Notes: generated from the sequence alone by a model not told the origin. DNA of 64,000 bases from Novosphingobium huizhouense (GCF_020179475.1 NZ_JAILXZ010000001.1:868001-932000); one strand, 5' to 3'; positions 1 through 8,845 are shown, counted from the stretch's first letter. Made by a program: numbers and translations.

Positions 1-316
1 GGCGCACCGCACCGGTGCCGCCCGGCGACTGCATGCCTTCGACCCGCGCGCGGTCGAAGTCCTTGCCGAAGACATAAGGGATCAGCGCATGGACGAAGCC
101 CATGTCGCCCTCGGGGCCGAGGTAGGCCTTCGAATCCTGCTCGGCGAGAAGCTTCTGCTCGGCGGCCTTGATCGCCTTGAACACCGGAGTCGCGCCCTCG
201 GCGGTGCGATAGACGCCCACGCCCAGATCGATCTTGTCGGCGCGCGGATCGGCGTTGTGCAGCTTGATCAGCGCGAGCAGCGCGTCGGCGGGCTGGGCGG
301 CAAGATTTTCGAGCAT
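1..316 (-). CDS. Aromatic/aspartate aminotransferase (class I), 3' part outside the window
   Basis: The first 105 residues of a PLP-dependent class I aminotransferase of the AspC/TyrB type, which moves amino groups between aspartate or aromatic amino acids and 2-oxoacids in the cytoplasm. The N-terminus MLENLAAQPADALLAL, then DKIDLGVGVYRT and a Y-L-G-PEG segment, matches the substrate-binding start of this family (the GVYR-type motif follows the N-terminal arm). The ATG at 316 has an AGGAGG ribosome site about 8 nt upstream. The gene runs off the left edge, so the PLP lysine is not visible. TyrB versus AspC specificity cannot be decided from this part. Confidence 0.85.
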   Translation of the reverse strand, partial: MLENLAAQPADALLALIKLHNADPRADKIDLGVGVYRTAEGATPVFKAIKAAEQKLLAEQDSKAYLGPEGDMGFVHALIPYVFGKDFDRARVEGMQSPGGTGAVR

Positions 317-436
317 GGGCGGACCCTCCTGTCCGGGTTTGCGGAAATTGCGCGCGCCATGCCGCCGCGCCTGCTTCGCCGCAACCCCTGATTTTGGTTC
401 CGGCGTGGAGTCCGCGAGGGCGCCGTGCCGCTCGGC

Positions 437-1240
437 TCAGAACGGCACCCAGTTCTGCGTCCGGCTGAACTTCATGTAGCCGGCGTTGAGCCCCAGCCGC
501 AGCCCCGCACCCATCCGCACCGGGATCAGCACGACATCGTGGCTGCGCAGGTAGCTCACGTGGAATCCGCCGACGAGGTAGGCCTGGCCTTCGCCCGCGC
601 CGTAGCGGTGGAACAGTTCGGCGGTGTCGTGCAGGTTGTAGACGAGGACGAACGTGTTCGCGGCGTTGGCGCCGAGATCGAAGCCGACCGAAGGCCCGGT
701 CCAGTAGACCGGCAGGTCGCCCTCGATCTTGTGGTGCAGCGTGCCCGAACCATAGCGCACGCCCACGACCACCGCGCCGCCTGCCTCGCGCCCGGTGATG
801 TAGCCGATCGGCTCGCCCTGCTTCTTGAGGATGTCCTTGATCATCAGGGCAAGACCCCGCGCGCCCTTGCCGAACACGCCTTCGGCGGCGCCGATCAGGT
901 CGTCCTCCTTGTAGGTGCCGGGGGGGACCCCCTGCGACCCCGCTGGCGGCGGCGGTGCGGTCGTGACCGGGACGGGCGTCGGTGCCGGCGAGGCTGGCAC
1001 CGGCGCATTCGGATCGGCGAGCGGCGGCAGCGGGCGAGGCGCTTCCGATCCGACCGGCGCGGCCTGGTCGATGCGCGCGGGGTAGGGCGCAGTCGCCGGC
1101 GCTGCCGGCGTGCGCGGATCGAGATCGGCATCGATCGCCTGGTTGGGGTCGATCGTCTGGACCTGGGCCTGTACGGCAGTGGCGGGGACGAGCGCCAGTC
1201 CCGACAGGACCAGCATGATTGTGCGGTGAAGTTTCGTCAT
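437..1240 (-). CDS. eipA: EipA/DUF1134 family envelope protein
   Basis: A 267-residue exported protein. Residues 1-26 form a signal peptide ending near VQAQ. Residues 30-100 are a proline/alanine-rich linker. The C-terminal ~160 residues, from DDLIGAAEGVFGKGARG through YITGREAGGAVVVG to GAGLRLGLNAGYMKF, are the DUF1134 domain. DUF1134 proteins (EipA in Brucella) are periplasmic and support cell-envelope integrity in alphaproteobacteria. The ATG at 1240 is preferred because GGGA lies 6 nt upstream; an in-frame ATG at 1252 would add four residues. It stands alone between an aminotransferase and a tRNA. The molecular activity of the family is not known to me. Confidence 0.85.
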   Translation of the reverse strand: MTKLHRTIMLVLSGLALVPATAVQAQVQTIDPNQAIDADLDPRTPAAPATAPYPARIDQAAPVGSEAPRPLPPLADPNAPVPASPAPTPVPVTTAPPPPAGSQGVPPGTYKEDDLIGAAEGVFGKGARGLALMIKDILKKQGEPIGYITGREAGGAVVVGVRYGSGTLHHKIEGDLPVYWTGPSVGFDLGANAANTFVLVYNLHDTAELFHRYGAGEGQAYLVGGFHVSYLRSHDVVLIPVRMGAGLRLGLNAGYMKFSRTQNWVPF

Positions 1241-1474
1241 CGGAAGTCCCATCCCCAAATTGGCCCGGTGCGGCCTTTGCGATCCCGTGCCGGCCCGAAC
1301 GCCCTGCAGTGCGGCGCAAGCTCGCCTGCGTACAATGAACGGGCGATGAGCCGAGTCGAATTTGCGTCCGGATGCGTGTGATCCGCGCCCTTTGTGCGCC
1401 GCATGAAGAATTTCAGCGGCAGCCTTGCCGCCCCCCAAATCGCTCGCTATAGCGCGCCCTCGCCGCTGCGATCC

Positions 1475-1567
1475 GGAGACGTGGGTGAGTGGCTGAAACC
1501 AACGGTTTGCTAAACCGTCGTACTGGTAAATCCGGTACCGAGGGTTCGAATCCCTCCGTCTCCGCCA
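1475..1567 (+). tRNA. tRNA-Ser (anticodon GCU)
   Basis: A cloverleaf can be drawn. Acceptor GGAGACG (1475-1481) pairs with CGTCTCC (1557-1563), followed by discriminator G and an encoded CCA (1565-1567). The anticodon loop holds GCT inside GGTTTGCTAAACC. A long variable arm (GTACTGGTAAATCCGGTAC region) and a T loop GGTTCGAATCC follow. The long variable arm and GCT anticodon identify serine decoding AGC/AGU. Confidence 0.97.
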
Positions 1568-1883
1568 TATCTGCGCATTCTTGGCAGCAGGGCCATTCGC
1601 GGTCGGTCCTCCTAGTATCGCTTTTCCCTTGATGCCATCCGCAGAGGCGTTGCTTCTCGCCGTTTGCCGAGATGGCGTCGCGCCGCGCAACGCCTCTCGC
1701 TCGGTCATTCCGGGGGGAGCCGTTAGCAACAGCTTTCGCCGCCGGTGTCGCGGTTTGCAGGAACCTTCGCATCGCTGCAAACGGGTTGCAGCATCGAGGG
1801 CGCTGCGGGCCGGGTTTGCAAGCACGCGTCGTGCGCTCCCTGCTATTTCCGCACCACGACACGGTCAGGGGGGAACGGGCGCG
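1568..1883 (+). other. 316-bp intergenic region between tRNA-Ser and the cysteine-degrading enzyme
   Basis: I see no convincing gene here. Its right half carries four GTTTGCAG-like boxes (1752-1823), annotated separately, which probably belong to the promoter of the PLP enzyme starting at 1884. A short open frame runs through from 1581 in frame with that enzyme, but it has no ribosome site and no family resemblance, so it is treated as leader DNA. Confidence 0.6.
1752..1823 (+). promoter_or_regulatory. Cluster of four GTTTGCAG-like boxes (putative Lrp-type operator)
   Basis: GGTTTGCAG (1752-1760), its inverse GCTGCAAAC (1774-1782), GGTTGCAGC (1784-1792) and GGTTTGCAAGC (1813-1823) lie 61-132 bp before the start of the cysteine-degrading enzyme. 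The first two form a perfect 8-bp inverted repeat. Repeated, helically spaced weak dyads are typical of Lrp/AsnC binding, and such a regulator is encoded directly downstream at 3147. The link to that regulator is inference. Confidence 0.45.
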
Positions 1884-3017
1884 ATGCAGGTGGTGAAGAC
1901 GTCGGACGGCGCAGGAGCGGTGGAGCAACTGCGCGCCTGTGGGCGGCAAGGCAGCGATGCGGAATGGGTGTCCTGGGCGATCGGCCGGATCAACGCCGAC
2001 TATACCCGGTCGGCCGACACGCACCTGATCCCGCTCGACCTTCCGGCGCTTCCCGACATCGCCATCTACCTCAAGGACGAAAGCAGCCATCCGACGGGCA
2101 GCCTCAAGCACCGGCTTGCCCGGTCGCTCTTCCTGCACGCGCTGTGCAGCGGGCGGATCGGGCCGGACACTGCCATCGTCGAGGCCTCTTCGGGCTCGAC
2201 CGCCGTGTCGGAGGCCTATTTCGCGCGCATGCTGAAGCTGCGTTTCGTCGCGGTCGTCCCGGCGCGCACGGCGGCGGAGAAGATCGAGGCAATCGAGGCG
2301 CAGGGCGGTGTCTGCCACAAGGTCGAGGATCCGGCGACGATCTACGAGGTCGCGCAGGCGCTCGCCGCCGAGCTCGGCGGATACTACATGGACCAGTTCA
2401 CTTATGCCGAGCGGGCGACCGACTGGCGCGGCAACAACAACATCGCCGAAAGCATCTTCGCGCAGATGGAGCGGGAGCCCTCGCCGATCCCGGAGTGGAT
2501 CGTCTGCGGCGCGGGCACCGGCGGGACTTCGGCCACCCTCGGCCGCTTCGTGCGCTACCATTGCCATGCGAGCAGGATCTGCGTCGCCGATCCCGAAGCG
2601 TCGGTGTTCCACCGGCATTGGAGCGACCCGCGCGTCACCACCGTTGCCGGAGCCTGCAGCCTGATCGAGGGGATCGGCCGGCCGCGGGCGGAGCCCTCCT
2701 TCATTCCCTCGGTGGTCGATCGCATGGAGATCGTCGGCGATGCAGCGTCGATCGCGGCCGCGCGCGCCCTCTCGCAGCGCCTCGGCCGGCGCGTGGGCGG
2801 ATCGACCGGCACCAACCTCGTCGCCTGCGCCCGCCTAGCCGCCGAGATGGCGCGCGCGGGGCGGCGCGGCTCGATCGTGACGCTACTGTGTGATTCCGGC
2901 GATCGCTACGCCTCGACGATCTTCAGCGATGCCTGGCTCCGCGCCCGCGACCTGGACATCGCACCCGACCTGAAGGCGATCGAAAGCTTCTTCGACACCG
3001 GCGACTACCGCATGTGA
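1884..3017 (+). CDS. PLP-dependent cysteine synthase-family protein, probable L-cysteine desulfhydrase
   Basis: A 377-residue fold-type II PLP enzyme. The lysine in [11 protein letters not shown] (about residue 75) should bind [14 protein letters not shown] is the substrate loop and [12 protein letters not shown] the phosphate-binding loop. The length and the early tryptophan-containing N-terminus differ from CysK and resemble the Cds1/CcdA branch, which breaks cysteine down to pyruvate, ammonia and sulfide. An Lrp-family gene follows after 129 bp, as in known cysteine-inducible detoxification pairs, which favours desulfhydrase over synthase. The ATG at 1884 has a G-rich ribosome site (GGGGGG) 8-9 nt upstream. 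Cysteine synthase activity cannot be excluded. Confidence 0.75.
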   Translation: MQVVKTSDGAGAVEQLRACGRQGSDAEWVSWAIGRINADYTRSADTHLIPLDLPALPDIAIYLKDESSHPTGSLKHRLARSLFLHALCSGRIGPDTAIVEASSGSTAVSEAYFARMLKLRFVAVVPARTAAEKIEAIEAQGGVCHKVEDPATIYEVAQALAAELGGYYMDQFTYAERATDWRGNNNIAESIFAQMEREPSPIPEWIVCGAGTGGTSATLGRFVRYHCHASRICVADPEASVFHRHWSDPRVTTVAGACSLIEGIGRPRAEPSFIPSVVDRMEIVGDAASIAAARALSQRLGRRVGGSTGTNLVACARLAAEMARAGRRGSIVTLLCDSGDRYASTIFSDAWLRARDLDIAPDLKAIESFFDTGDYRM

Positions 3018-3146
3018 CCACCCCGGGCGGACGTGGGCGCTGCCAAGAGCAACCGTTCGGCTCTTGACAGGGCAGGGGCACAGTCGGGACAGGCGATGGG
3101 GAAGGCCGAGGCTCCGGTACCCCACCGGCAGGCAAGGGAGACGACG

Positions 3147-3623
3147 ATGCTGACCCAGCGGGATCTCGCGATCCTCGACGTGTTGCAGAAGGACAGCGAC
3201 ACTTCGTTGAGCAAGATCGGGGAGAAGGTCCACCTGTCGCCCTCGGCCTGTTCGCGGCGGATCGCCAACCTGCGCGACGAAGGCTATATCCGGCGCAACG
3301 TCGCCGTCCTCGATCGCGACCGGCTCGGGCTCGGCACCACCGTGTTCGTTACCGTGAGCGCGCGCATCCACAGCGCGGAATGGACCGCGAACTTCCGCCG
3401 CGCGGTGGAAGCGATCCCCGAGATCGTCGAAGTGTACCGCCTCACCGGCAGCGTCGACTACCTGTTGAAGATCGTCCTCCCCTCGGTGAACGACTACGAC
3501 AAGGTCTACAACGCGATCGTTGCCCGGGTCGAAATGAACGTCGTCCACGCATCGATCGTGATGGAAGACATCAAGCACGCCGGGCTTCCGCTGTCCTTCG
3601 TGCCGCACGCATCGTCGCGATAG
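3147..3623 (+). CDS. Lrp/AsnC-family transcriptional regulator
   Basis: A 158-residue regulator. The N-terminal winged helix-turn-helix starts with LTQRDLAILDVLQKDS and has recognition helix LSPSACSRRIANLRDEGYI. The C-terminal RAM (amino-acid-binding) domain contains ETTG-like LTGSVDYLLKIVLP. The gene follows a probable cysteine desulfhydrase on the same strand, so it probably senses cysteine and controls that gene (DecR/CcdR-like role, inferred from context). The start at 3147 follows AAGGGAG at suitable spacing. The repeated boxes at 1752-1823 are candidate binding sites. Confidence 0.85.
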   Translation: MLTQRDLAILDVLQKDSDTSLSKIGEKVHLSPSACSRRIANLRDEGYIRRNVAVLDRDRLGLGTTVFVTVSARIHSAEWTANFRRAVEAIPEIVEVYRLTGSVDYLLKIVLPSVNDYDKVYNAIVARVEMNVVHASIVMEDIKHAGLPLSFVPHASSR

Positions 3624-3762
3624 GGGGCGCCTTGCGCTTTTGCCCGCCTTGGCGCTGGCGTCGGCGCGGCATTGCCGATAGCTAATCGCGGCCGCTCGGC
3701 TTCGGGCGGGCGTCTGTCCGGTCGGGCCGGACGCGCAGTCGATGCCGGGGCAGGGGCTGGCG

Positions 3763-5283
3763 ATGGAGCGTGTGCGTCTTTCCGGGTGGATCGTGCCGGG
3801 CGCGGCGGGGGTTGCGCTGGCCGGGCTGGCGGCGGCGGTGCTCCATACGATGCTCGCCTTCGGCCCCTGGTACGACGAGTTCTTCACCTTCTACGTCGCG
3901 CGGCCCACGATGCCGCTGGGGCAGGCGCTGGTCGGGCATTGGCTCCCCGACAACCATCCGCCGCTTTACTACGCGCTCGCGCGCGGGTTCTGGTGGATCG
4001 GCGATACGATCGAACACAAGCGCCTGCTCAACCTCGTGCTCTTCGCAGCCGCGCTGCTCGGAGCGCTGGTCCTCGTCCGGCCGCGCGCCGACCTGCACCG
4101 CCTCTTCGCCCTGTTCGCGATCGCGCTGGCGGCGCAGGGCGTGGTCGTGCGCTTCGCCGCCGACTACCGCTCGTACTTCCTGTCGGTCTGCGCCATCGCA
4201 TTGCTGACCGTGGCGGTCGAGGTGGTGCACCTTGGCGCCGCCGCGCCGGGCGGGCGGCCCTGGCGGCGGCGCGACGGCGTGGTGCTGTGGGCGGCAGCGC
4301 TGGTCGCCTTCAACAGCCACATCACCACGACGATCGTGGCGAGCGCGATCCAGCTGCCGTTCCTGCTGCGCTATCTCGCCGCGCGTGACTTTGCCCGGTT
4401 CTGGCGGCTGGGCCTGCCCTCGCTCGTCGCAGGGCTGTTGTTCGTCGCGGTCTCGGCGGTGCAGGCGCGGCACTGGCTCGCCAACACCAGTTCGTTCTGG
4501 CTGCCGCCGGGGCTCGGCGTCGCGCGCTGGACGATCGAGTTGCTGGTGCTGCGCGTGGGCCAAGCGAACCTGCTGCTGCTCGGCTGCGCCGTCGCCGGGT
4601 TCGCAGCTGCCGGCCTCGCGCTCTTCCGGCGCAGCGGCGCGCACGATCCAGAGGAAATCTCCCAGATCGAATCGGCCGCGTTCCTGCTGGTCGGCTGGGC
4701 GCTCGCCGTGGCAGCAATCGTCGCCATCCACCTGTGGCGTCCGTTCATCTACGAACGCTACCTGCTCGGCCTCGTGCCGGTGATGGCGATGATCCTCGCG
4801 CTCGGCGCCGAAGCGCTGCTGCGCCGCCTCGATGCGCGGCTGGCGCACGCCTGCGTCGCGCTCGCTGCCGCGCTTTCGGTCGCGGCCGCCGCCCAGGCCG
4901 CGCTCGCCAAGCAGCAGAACGGCGACTGGACCCCGAGCGCGGCGCTCGTCGGGCGGATCGTCGCCGCCTGCCCCGACGCGCGCGTCCACACCGATCCGTT
5001 CTGGAACGCCGAATCGATCACGCCTCCGCCGGCAGACAACCGCCAGGTCGTGCCCTTCGCCTACCGCGCGATGGCCGCGCGCCACGGCTTCGCGCTCGCC
5101 CCGGCGGGCTCGCGCGCGCTCTCGCCGCGCTGCCCGACGCTGTTCTGGGCGGCGTGGACGCGGCCGCAGGACTGGCCCGCGCGCGACATCCTCGCCCGCA
5201 TCCGCGCGCAGGGCTTCGCGGTCGAGCGCATTCGCGTCCACCGCTTCGCCCGCAGCTTCGTGGCCGAGGCCGACCCGCAATGA
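3763..5283 (+). CDS. Multi-pass membrane glycosyltransferase (GT-C, PMT/ArnT-like)
   Basis: A 506-residue inner-membrane protein with about ten hydrophobic helices. After the first helix it has GPWYDEFFTFY, the acidic motif that GT-C enzymes place in the first periplasmic loop, followed by NHPPLYY, typical of the PMT_2/ArnT superfamily that uses polyprenyl-phosphate sugars. A soluble ~90-residue tail follows the last helix. ATG 3763 is chosen because CAGGGG precedes it; ATG 3742 is in frame but has no ribosome site. Its stop overlaps the start of the next gene by 4 bp (ATGA), so the two are translationally coupled. The sugar and acceptor are unknown. Confidence 0.75.
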   Translation: MERVRLSGWIVPGAAGVALAGLAAAVLHTMLAFGPWYDEFFTFYVARPTMPLGQALVGHWLPDNHPPLYYALARGFWWIGDTIEHKRLLNLVLFAAALLGALVLVRPRADLHRLFALFAIALAAQGVVVRFAADYRSYFLSVCAIALLTVAVEVVHLGAAAPGGRPWRRRDGVVLWAAALVAFNSHITTTIVASAIQLPFLLRYLAARDFARFWRLGLPSLVAGLLFVAVSAVQARHWLANTSSFWLPPGLGVARWTIELLVLRVGQANLLLLGCAVAGFAAAGLALFRRSGAHDPEEISQIESAAFLLVGWALAVAAIVAIHLWRPFIYERYLLGLVPVMAMILALGAEALLRRLDARLAHACVALAAALSVAAAAQAALAKQQNGDWTPSAALVGRIVAACPDARVHTDPFWNAESITPPPADNRQVVPFAYRAMAARHGFALAPAGSRALSPRCPTLFWAAWTRPQDWPARDILARIRAQGFAVERIRVHRFARSFVAEADPQ

Positions 5284-6332
5284 CGCCGGCCGCGCCCGCC
5301 GCATCCTCGCCGATCGGGGTCGCCGTGGTCGGCAACGGCATGGCGACGCGGGTGTTCCACGCCCCCTACATCGCCGCCTGCCCGGCGCTGCGCCTTGCCG
5401 CAGTGGTCTCGCGCCGGCCCGAGGTCCCGGTTCCCGCCGGCGCCGAGCGGCGCGCGGAGATCAGCGAGGTGCTCCACGATCCGGCGATCGAGCTGGTCGT
5501 CGTCGCCACGCCGAGCGACACCCATGCAGCGCTCGCCGCGCAGGCGCTGCGCGCGGGCAAGCACGTCGTCGCCGAAAAGCCGCTGGCGCTGTCGCTGGCC
5601 GAGGCACGCGACCTCGCGGCGCTCGCGCAAACGTGCGACCGACTGCTCGTCGCCTTCCACAATCGCCGTTGGGACAGCGATTTCCTTGCCATCGCCGAGG
5701 CGGTCCGCGACGGCCGCATCGGGCGGGTGGTCCACTTCGAATCGCACTTCGACCGCTTCCGTCCGCAGGTCCGCGACCGCTGGCGCGAGGCGGCGGGGCC
5801 GGGAGGGGGCGTGTGGTTCGATCTCGGGCCGCACCTCGTCGACCAGGCGCTGGCGCTGTTCGGCATGCCGCAAGGCGTCAGCGCCGACATCGCCGCCTTG
5901 CGCGACGGCGCGCAGGCCGACGACTGGGCGCACGTCGTGCTGCGCTATCGCCGGCATCGGGCGATCCTTCACGCAGGGATGTGCGTGGCGGGCGGCGCGC
6001 CGCGCTTCGTCGTCCATGGCACGCAAGGCACGCTGGTCAAGCAGTGCCTCGATCCGCAGGAAGCGCAGTCGGTCGCGGGCTTGCGGCCGGGCGACGAAAG
6101 CTGGGGGCGCGATCCCGATCCGTTGCGCCGGATCGACGCCGCCGGCGCGGAAACGCAGACGCTTGCGCCGCGCGGCGCGCAGCAGGCGTTCTATGCAAGC
6201 CTTGCCGCGGCGATCCGCGGGCAGGGCGCGCCGCCCAACACCCTCCACGAATTGCTGGGCGTCCACGCGGTGATCGAGGCGGCGCAGGTCTCCGCGCGCG
6301 AAGGCCGGGTGGTCGATCCTTCACTACTGTAG
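5280..6332 (+). CDS. Gfo/Idh/MocA-family NAD(P)-dependent oxidoreductase
   Basis: A 350-residue soluble dehydrogenase. The Rossmann start is GVAVVGNGMATRVFHAPYI; the family signature AGKHVVAEKPLALS (EKP lysine, catalytic) lies near residue 100. A GFO/IDH/MocA C-terminal sheet domain contains GGGVWFDLGPHLVDQAL, whose histidine is the usual second catalytic residue. The -HAPYI- and EKPLA pattern resembles the YdgJ/YvaA-like branch. It is coupled to the upstream glycosyltransferase by an ATGA overlap, suggesting work on a related sugar or polyol. The 3' end overlaps the convergent VOC gene by 9 bp. Confidence 0.88.
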   Translation: MTPAAPAASSPIGVAVVGNGMATRVFHAPYIAACPALRLAAVVSRRPEVPVPAGAERRAEISEVLHDPAIELVVVATPSDTHAALAAQALRAGKHVVAEKPLALSLAEARDLAALAQTCDRLLVAFHNRRWDSDFLAIAEAVRDGRIGRVVHFESHFDRFRPQVRDRWREAAGPGGGVWFDLGPHLVDQALALFGMPQGVSADIAALRDGAQADDWAHVVLRYRRHRAILHAGMCVAGGAPRFVVHGTQGTLVKQCLDPQEAQSVAGLRPGDESWGRDPDPLRRIDAAGAETQTLAPRGAQQAFYASLAAAIRGQGAPPNTLHELLGVHAVIEAAQVSAREGRVVDPSLL

Positions 6333-6911
6333 CAGCGCATCCTTGACGATCATGCCCACTGCCTTGGTGCCGTCAGCGCGCATCGGGTCGTGCCGCACGT
6401 GCGCCTCGCCCCCGAGCTCGGCGGTCCAGGCCGCGAACTCGAGGCACACGCCGTCGGGGTCGAAGAAATAGACCGAGCGCACGAACACCCCGTCCTGCAT
6501 CTGCGGCGCGACCTGCCATTCGGAATCGTCGTGGTTCAGCACCGGCGAGGTTTCGACCCCGCGCTCGTGCAGCCGCGCGACATATTCGTCGAACTTGTCG
6601 GCAGGCACGTTGAAGGCGATGTGGTTCATCGATCCGTGCGCGCTTTTCATGTCGCCCATTGCCGGCAGGCCCGATGGCGCCGCGATGCCGGGCGCCGCTG
6701 GCGGGGCATCGGGAAACCAGAAGAAGGCGATGGAATCGCCGTTGCCGATGTCGAAGAAGAAGTGCTGGCCCATGCCGCCGGGCAGGTCGATCGTCTTGGT
6801 CAACGGCATGCCCAGCACGTCGCGGTAGAACTCCACCGTCCTGGCCATGTCGCGGCAGACCAGCGCAAGGTGGTTGACCCCGCGGATGTCGAACACGCTG
6901 TTCCCGCTCAT
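6324..6911 (-). CDS. VOC-family (glyoxalase/extradiol dioxygenase-fold) protein
   Basis: A 195-residue protein with paired vicinal-oxygen-chelate beta-alpha-beta-beta-beta modules. VNHLALVCRDMARTVEFYRDVLGM begins the first and SMNHIAFNVPADKFDEYVARL the second. Candidate metal ligands are His in NHLAL and NHIAF and Glu in VCLEFA. Such proteins are often ring-cleavage dioxygenases, glyoxalases or isomerases in degradation pathways. The gene is translationally coupled to the upstream CMD-family gene (4-bp ATGA overlap), so the pair likely acts together. The substrate is unknown. Confidence 0.85.
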   Translation of the reverse strand: MSGNSVFDIRGVNHLALVCRDMARTVEFYRDVLGMPLTKTIDLPGGMGQHFFFDIGNGDSIAFFWFPDAPPAAPGIAAPSGLPAMGDMKSAHGSMNHIAFNVPADKFDEYVARLHERGVETSPVLNHDDSEWQVAPQMQDGVFVRSVYFFDPDGVCLEFAAWTAELGGEAHVRHDPMRADGTKAVGMIVKDALLQ

Positions 6912-7567
6912 GCCTCGCTCTCCTGCTGCTGCTTGCGCCGTCCGCCGAGGAAGTCCGCCGCATCGAAGCCTTCGGGCGCGGCCACTTCCACGATCGGGTC
7001 CTCGCGGTCGTCGAATTCCATGCGCAGCGCGCGGGTGATCACCGCGTGCATGTCGTAGAGGCAGGTGATGTAGGTGAACTCGAAGATCTGCTGGTCGTCC
7101 CAGAAGGTCTTGAGCTTGTCGATCACCGCCTTGGGCGTGCGCCCGTTCGCTTGGCACAGGCAGTCGGCATAGGCGAGCACCGCGCGTTCCTGTTCGTTGT
7201 AGCAATCGGCCACGGCCCAGTGCGGCACGGCGGCGATTTTCTCCTCGCTGCAGCCGAGGCCGCGCAGGCTCTTGCAGTGCTGCGAGAACACGAACTGGCT
7301 GCCCTTGACCCAGCCGGCGCGCGTCTGGCCCAGCTCGCGCAGGATCGGGTCGATGCGCCGCTCGGGGCTGCGGTAGAGCGCAAAGCCGCTCACCGCGTGG
7401 CGGAAGATGTCGGGCGAAAGCGCGAAGACGCTCCACCAGTCGCCCGGCGTGCCGGTCGCCGTGCCGGGCTCGACCGTGGGGTCGCGGTCCCCGAACAGGT
7501 GCTGCATGTAGGCGAGCACCACCTCGTCGGTGATCTCGCCGCGGGGAACCTGGCGCAACAGCGGCAT
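6908..7567 (-). CDS. Carboxymuconolactone decarboxylase/AhpD-like family protein
   Basis: A 219-residue all-helical protein. The segment WVKGSQFVFSQHCKSLRGLGCSEEKIAAV followed by YNEQERAVLAYAD (described here in two parts) has the CMD-domain layout: Cys/His near the end of one helix, a Gly turn, then the E-R-A-V-L-A-YA-D helix. Family members are decarboxylases or peroxidase-like thiol proteins; no strict CxxC is seen here, so activity is uncertain. ATG 7567 has GGAAAAG upstream; an upstream in-frame start would add an implausible Gly/Pro leader. It leads a two-gene unit with the VOC gene and faces the DUF1330 gene. Confidence 0.75.
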   Translation of the reverse strand: MPLLRQVPRGEITDEVVLAYMQHLFGDRDPTVEPGTATGTPGDWWSVFALSPDIFRHAVSGFALYRSPERRIDPILRELGQTRAGWVKGSQFVFSQHCKSLRGLGCSEEKIAAVPHWAVADCYNEQERAVLAYADCLCQANGRTPKAVIDKLKTFWDDQQIFEFTYITCLYDMHAVITRALRMEFDDREDPIVEVAAPEGFDAADFLGGRRKQQQESEA

Positions 7568-7631
7568 GGGGCTTTTCCTTCCCGGCGGGGCGGCCATCTG
7601 TCCGGCCTGTCCTCCGCGCATCCTCTCACGA

Positions 7632-7649
7632 ACCTATCAAATGACAGGT
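7632..7649 (-). promoter_or_regulatory. Imperfect dyad ACCT-TCA..TGA-AGGT (putative repressor operator)
   Basis: ACCTATCAAATGACAGGT is an 18-bp dyad (ACCT-n-TCA-nn-TGA-n-AGGT) about 65 bp before the CMD/VOC operon start. A second small dyad TAACCAGTTA sits at 7704-7713, close to the DUF1330 start. Both lie between divergent catabolic genes, where TetR- or GntR-type repressors usually bind. No regulator gene is adjacent. Confidence 0.35.
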
Positions 7650-7730
7650 TGCCCTGTTCGAAGCGCATTGCCAAGCCCTGTCGGCATGCCTATCGCTCTT
7701 AGCTAACCAGTTAAGGAAAGAGGGAGTGCC

Positions 7731-8018
7731 ATGGCAGCTTACGCGATCTTCATCCGCAATTCGGTCAGCGACCCCGCCACGTTCGGCGAATACGGCCAGA
7801 AGGCCGGCGGCACGATGGCCGGCCACAAGGTCGAGCCGCTGGTCGTCTACAACCCCTGCGAGACGCCCGAGGGCGAACCGGCGGAAGGCGTCGTCATGGT
7901 CAAGTTCGACACCATGGATGAAGCCAAGGCCTGGTACTTCGGCGATGCCTACCAGGAAGTCGCCAAGCTGCGGAAGGCCTCGGCCGACTACCGCGTTATC
8001 CTCACCGAAGGGCTCTGA
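7731..8018 (+). CDS. DUF1330-family small protein
   Basis: A 95-residue ferredoxin-like alpha/beta-barrel (dimeric) protein. MAAYAIFIRNSVSDPATFGEY and the closing segment FDTMDEAKAWYFGDAYQEVAKLR (cited in shortened form) are characteristic of DUF1330, which includes the conserved W-Y/F-S/D-x-Y helix. Function is unknown; members sit near degradation genes. The ATG follows AGAGGGAG at good spacing. It is divergent from the CMD/VOC pair and may share its regulation. Confidence 0.85.
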   Translation: MAAYAIFIRNSVSDPATFGEYGQKAGGTMAGHKVEPLVVYNPCETPEGEPAEGVVMVKFDTMDEAKAWYFGDAYQEVAKLRKASADYRVILTEGL

Positions 8019-8066
8019 GCAACGAGGCGATTGCCCGGCGGCACGCCGCGCCCTATCGCACGGGGC

Positions 8067-8834
8067 ATGGCTTTGCTGTCGCGCGCGATCGCCCGTTTCC
8101 TCGCTCTTCTGGCGCTGTTCGCCGCGGGCGCCGCGCTGGCGCGGCCGCCGGTCGTGCTGGCGGCGGCGAGCCTGCAGGAATCGTTGAGCGCGGCGGCCGA
8201 TCGCTGGGTGGCCAAGGGCCACGAGCGTCCGCTGATCTCGTTCGCCGCCTCCTCCGCGCTCGCCCGCCAGATCGAGGCGGGCGCGCCGGCCGACCTGTTC
8301 GTCTCGGCGGACCAGCAGTGGATGGACCATGTCGCGGCTGCCGGCTTCGTCGCAGCGGGCACGCGCGCGCCCTTCCTCACCAATCGCCTCGTCCTCGTCG
8401 CGCCGGCGTCGAGACGCGTCGCGCTCGCGATCGGTCCCGCTTTCCCGCTCGCCCGCGCGCTCGGCGCCGGGCGGCTGGCGATGGGGGACCCCGACGCCGT
8501 GCCGGCGGGCATCTACGGCAAGGCCGCGCTCACCCGCCTTGGCGTCTGGCCGCAGGTGGCCCCCCGCATCGCGCGGGCCGAAAGCGTGCGCGCCGCGCTC
8601 GCGCTGGTCGCGCGGGGCGAGGCGCCGCTGGGGGTGGTCTATGCGACCGATGCCCGGGCCGAGCCGCGGGTGCGCGTGGTCGCCGCCTTTCCTGCCGACA
8701 GCCATCCGCCGATCGTCTATCCGCTCGCCCGGCTCGCCCGCGGCTCCGCCAGCGATGCCGAGCCGTTCCGCCGGTTCCTCCTGTCGGGCGAAGGCAAGGC
8801 GATCTTCCGCCGCTTCGGCTTCGGCACCCGCTGA
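8067..8834 (+). CDS. modA: Molybdate ABC transporter, periplasmic binding protein
   Basis: A 255-residue exported protein with a signal peptide ending near residue 24 (ALAR). The mature part begins VVLAAASLQESL, then FAASSALARQIEAGAPADLFVSAD, the ModA ligand-binding signature with Ser residues that hold the oxyanion, and later GDPDAVPAGIYGKAAL and GVVYATDA. It captures molybdate (or tungstate) for ModBC. The start is only weakly supported by a GGGG before ATG 8067. First gene of modABC, with an 11-bp gap to modB. Confidence 0.93.
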   Translation: MALLSRAIARFLALLALFAAGAALARPPVVLAAASLQESLSAAADRWVAKGHERPLISFAASSALARQIEAGAPADLFVSADQQWMDHVAAAGFVAAGTRAPFLTNRLVLVAPASRRVALAIGPAFPLARALGAGRLAMGDPDAVPAGIYGKAALTRLGVWPQVAPRIARAESVRAALALVARGEAPLGVVYATDARAEPRVRVVAAFPADSHPPIVYPLARLARGSASDAEPFRRFLLSGEGKAIFRRFGFGTR

Positions 8835-8845
8835 GCGCGCCGGCG

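Noticed and set aside
1475..1567. tRNA-Ser as an integration site for an island
   Set aside because: No integrase, no direct repeat of the tRNA end and no change in base composition downstream.
437..1825. Long minus-strand ORF (462 residues) running through tRNA-Ser
   Set aside because: Its upper two thirds cross the tRNA and leader DNA with no family look. Only the lower part (437-1240) is a gene, EipA.
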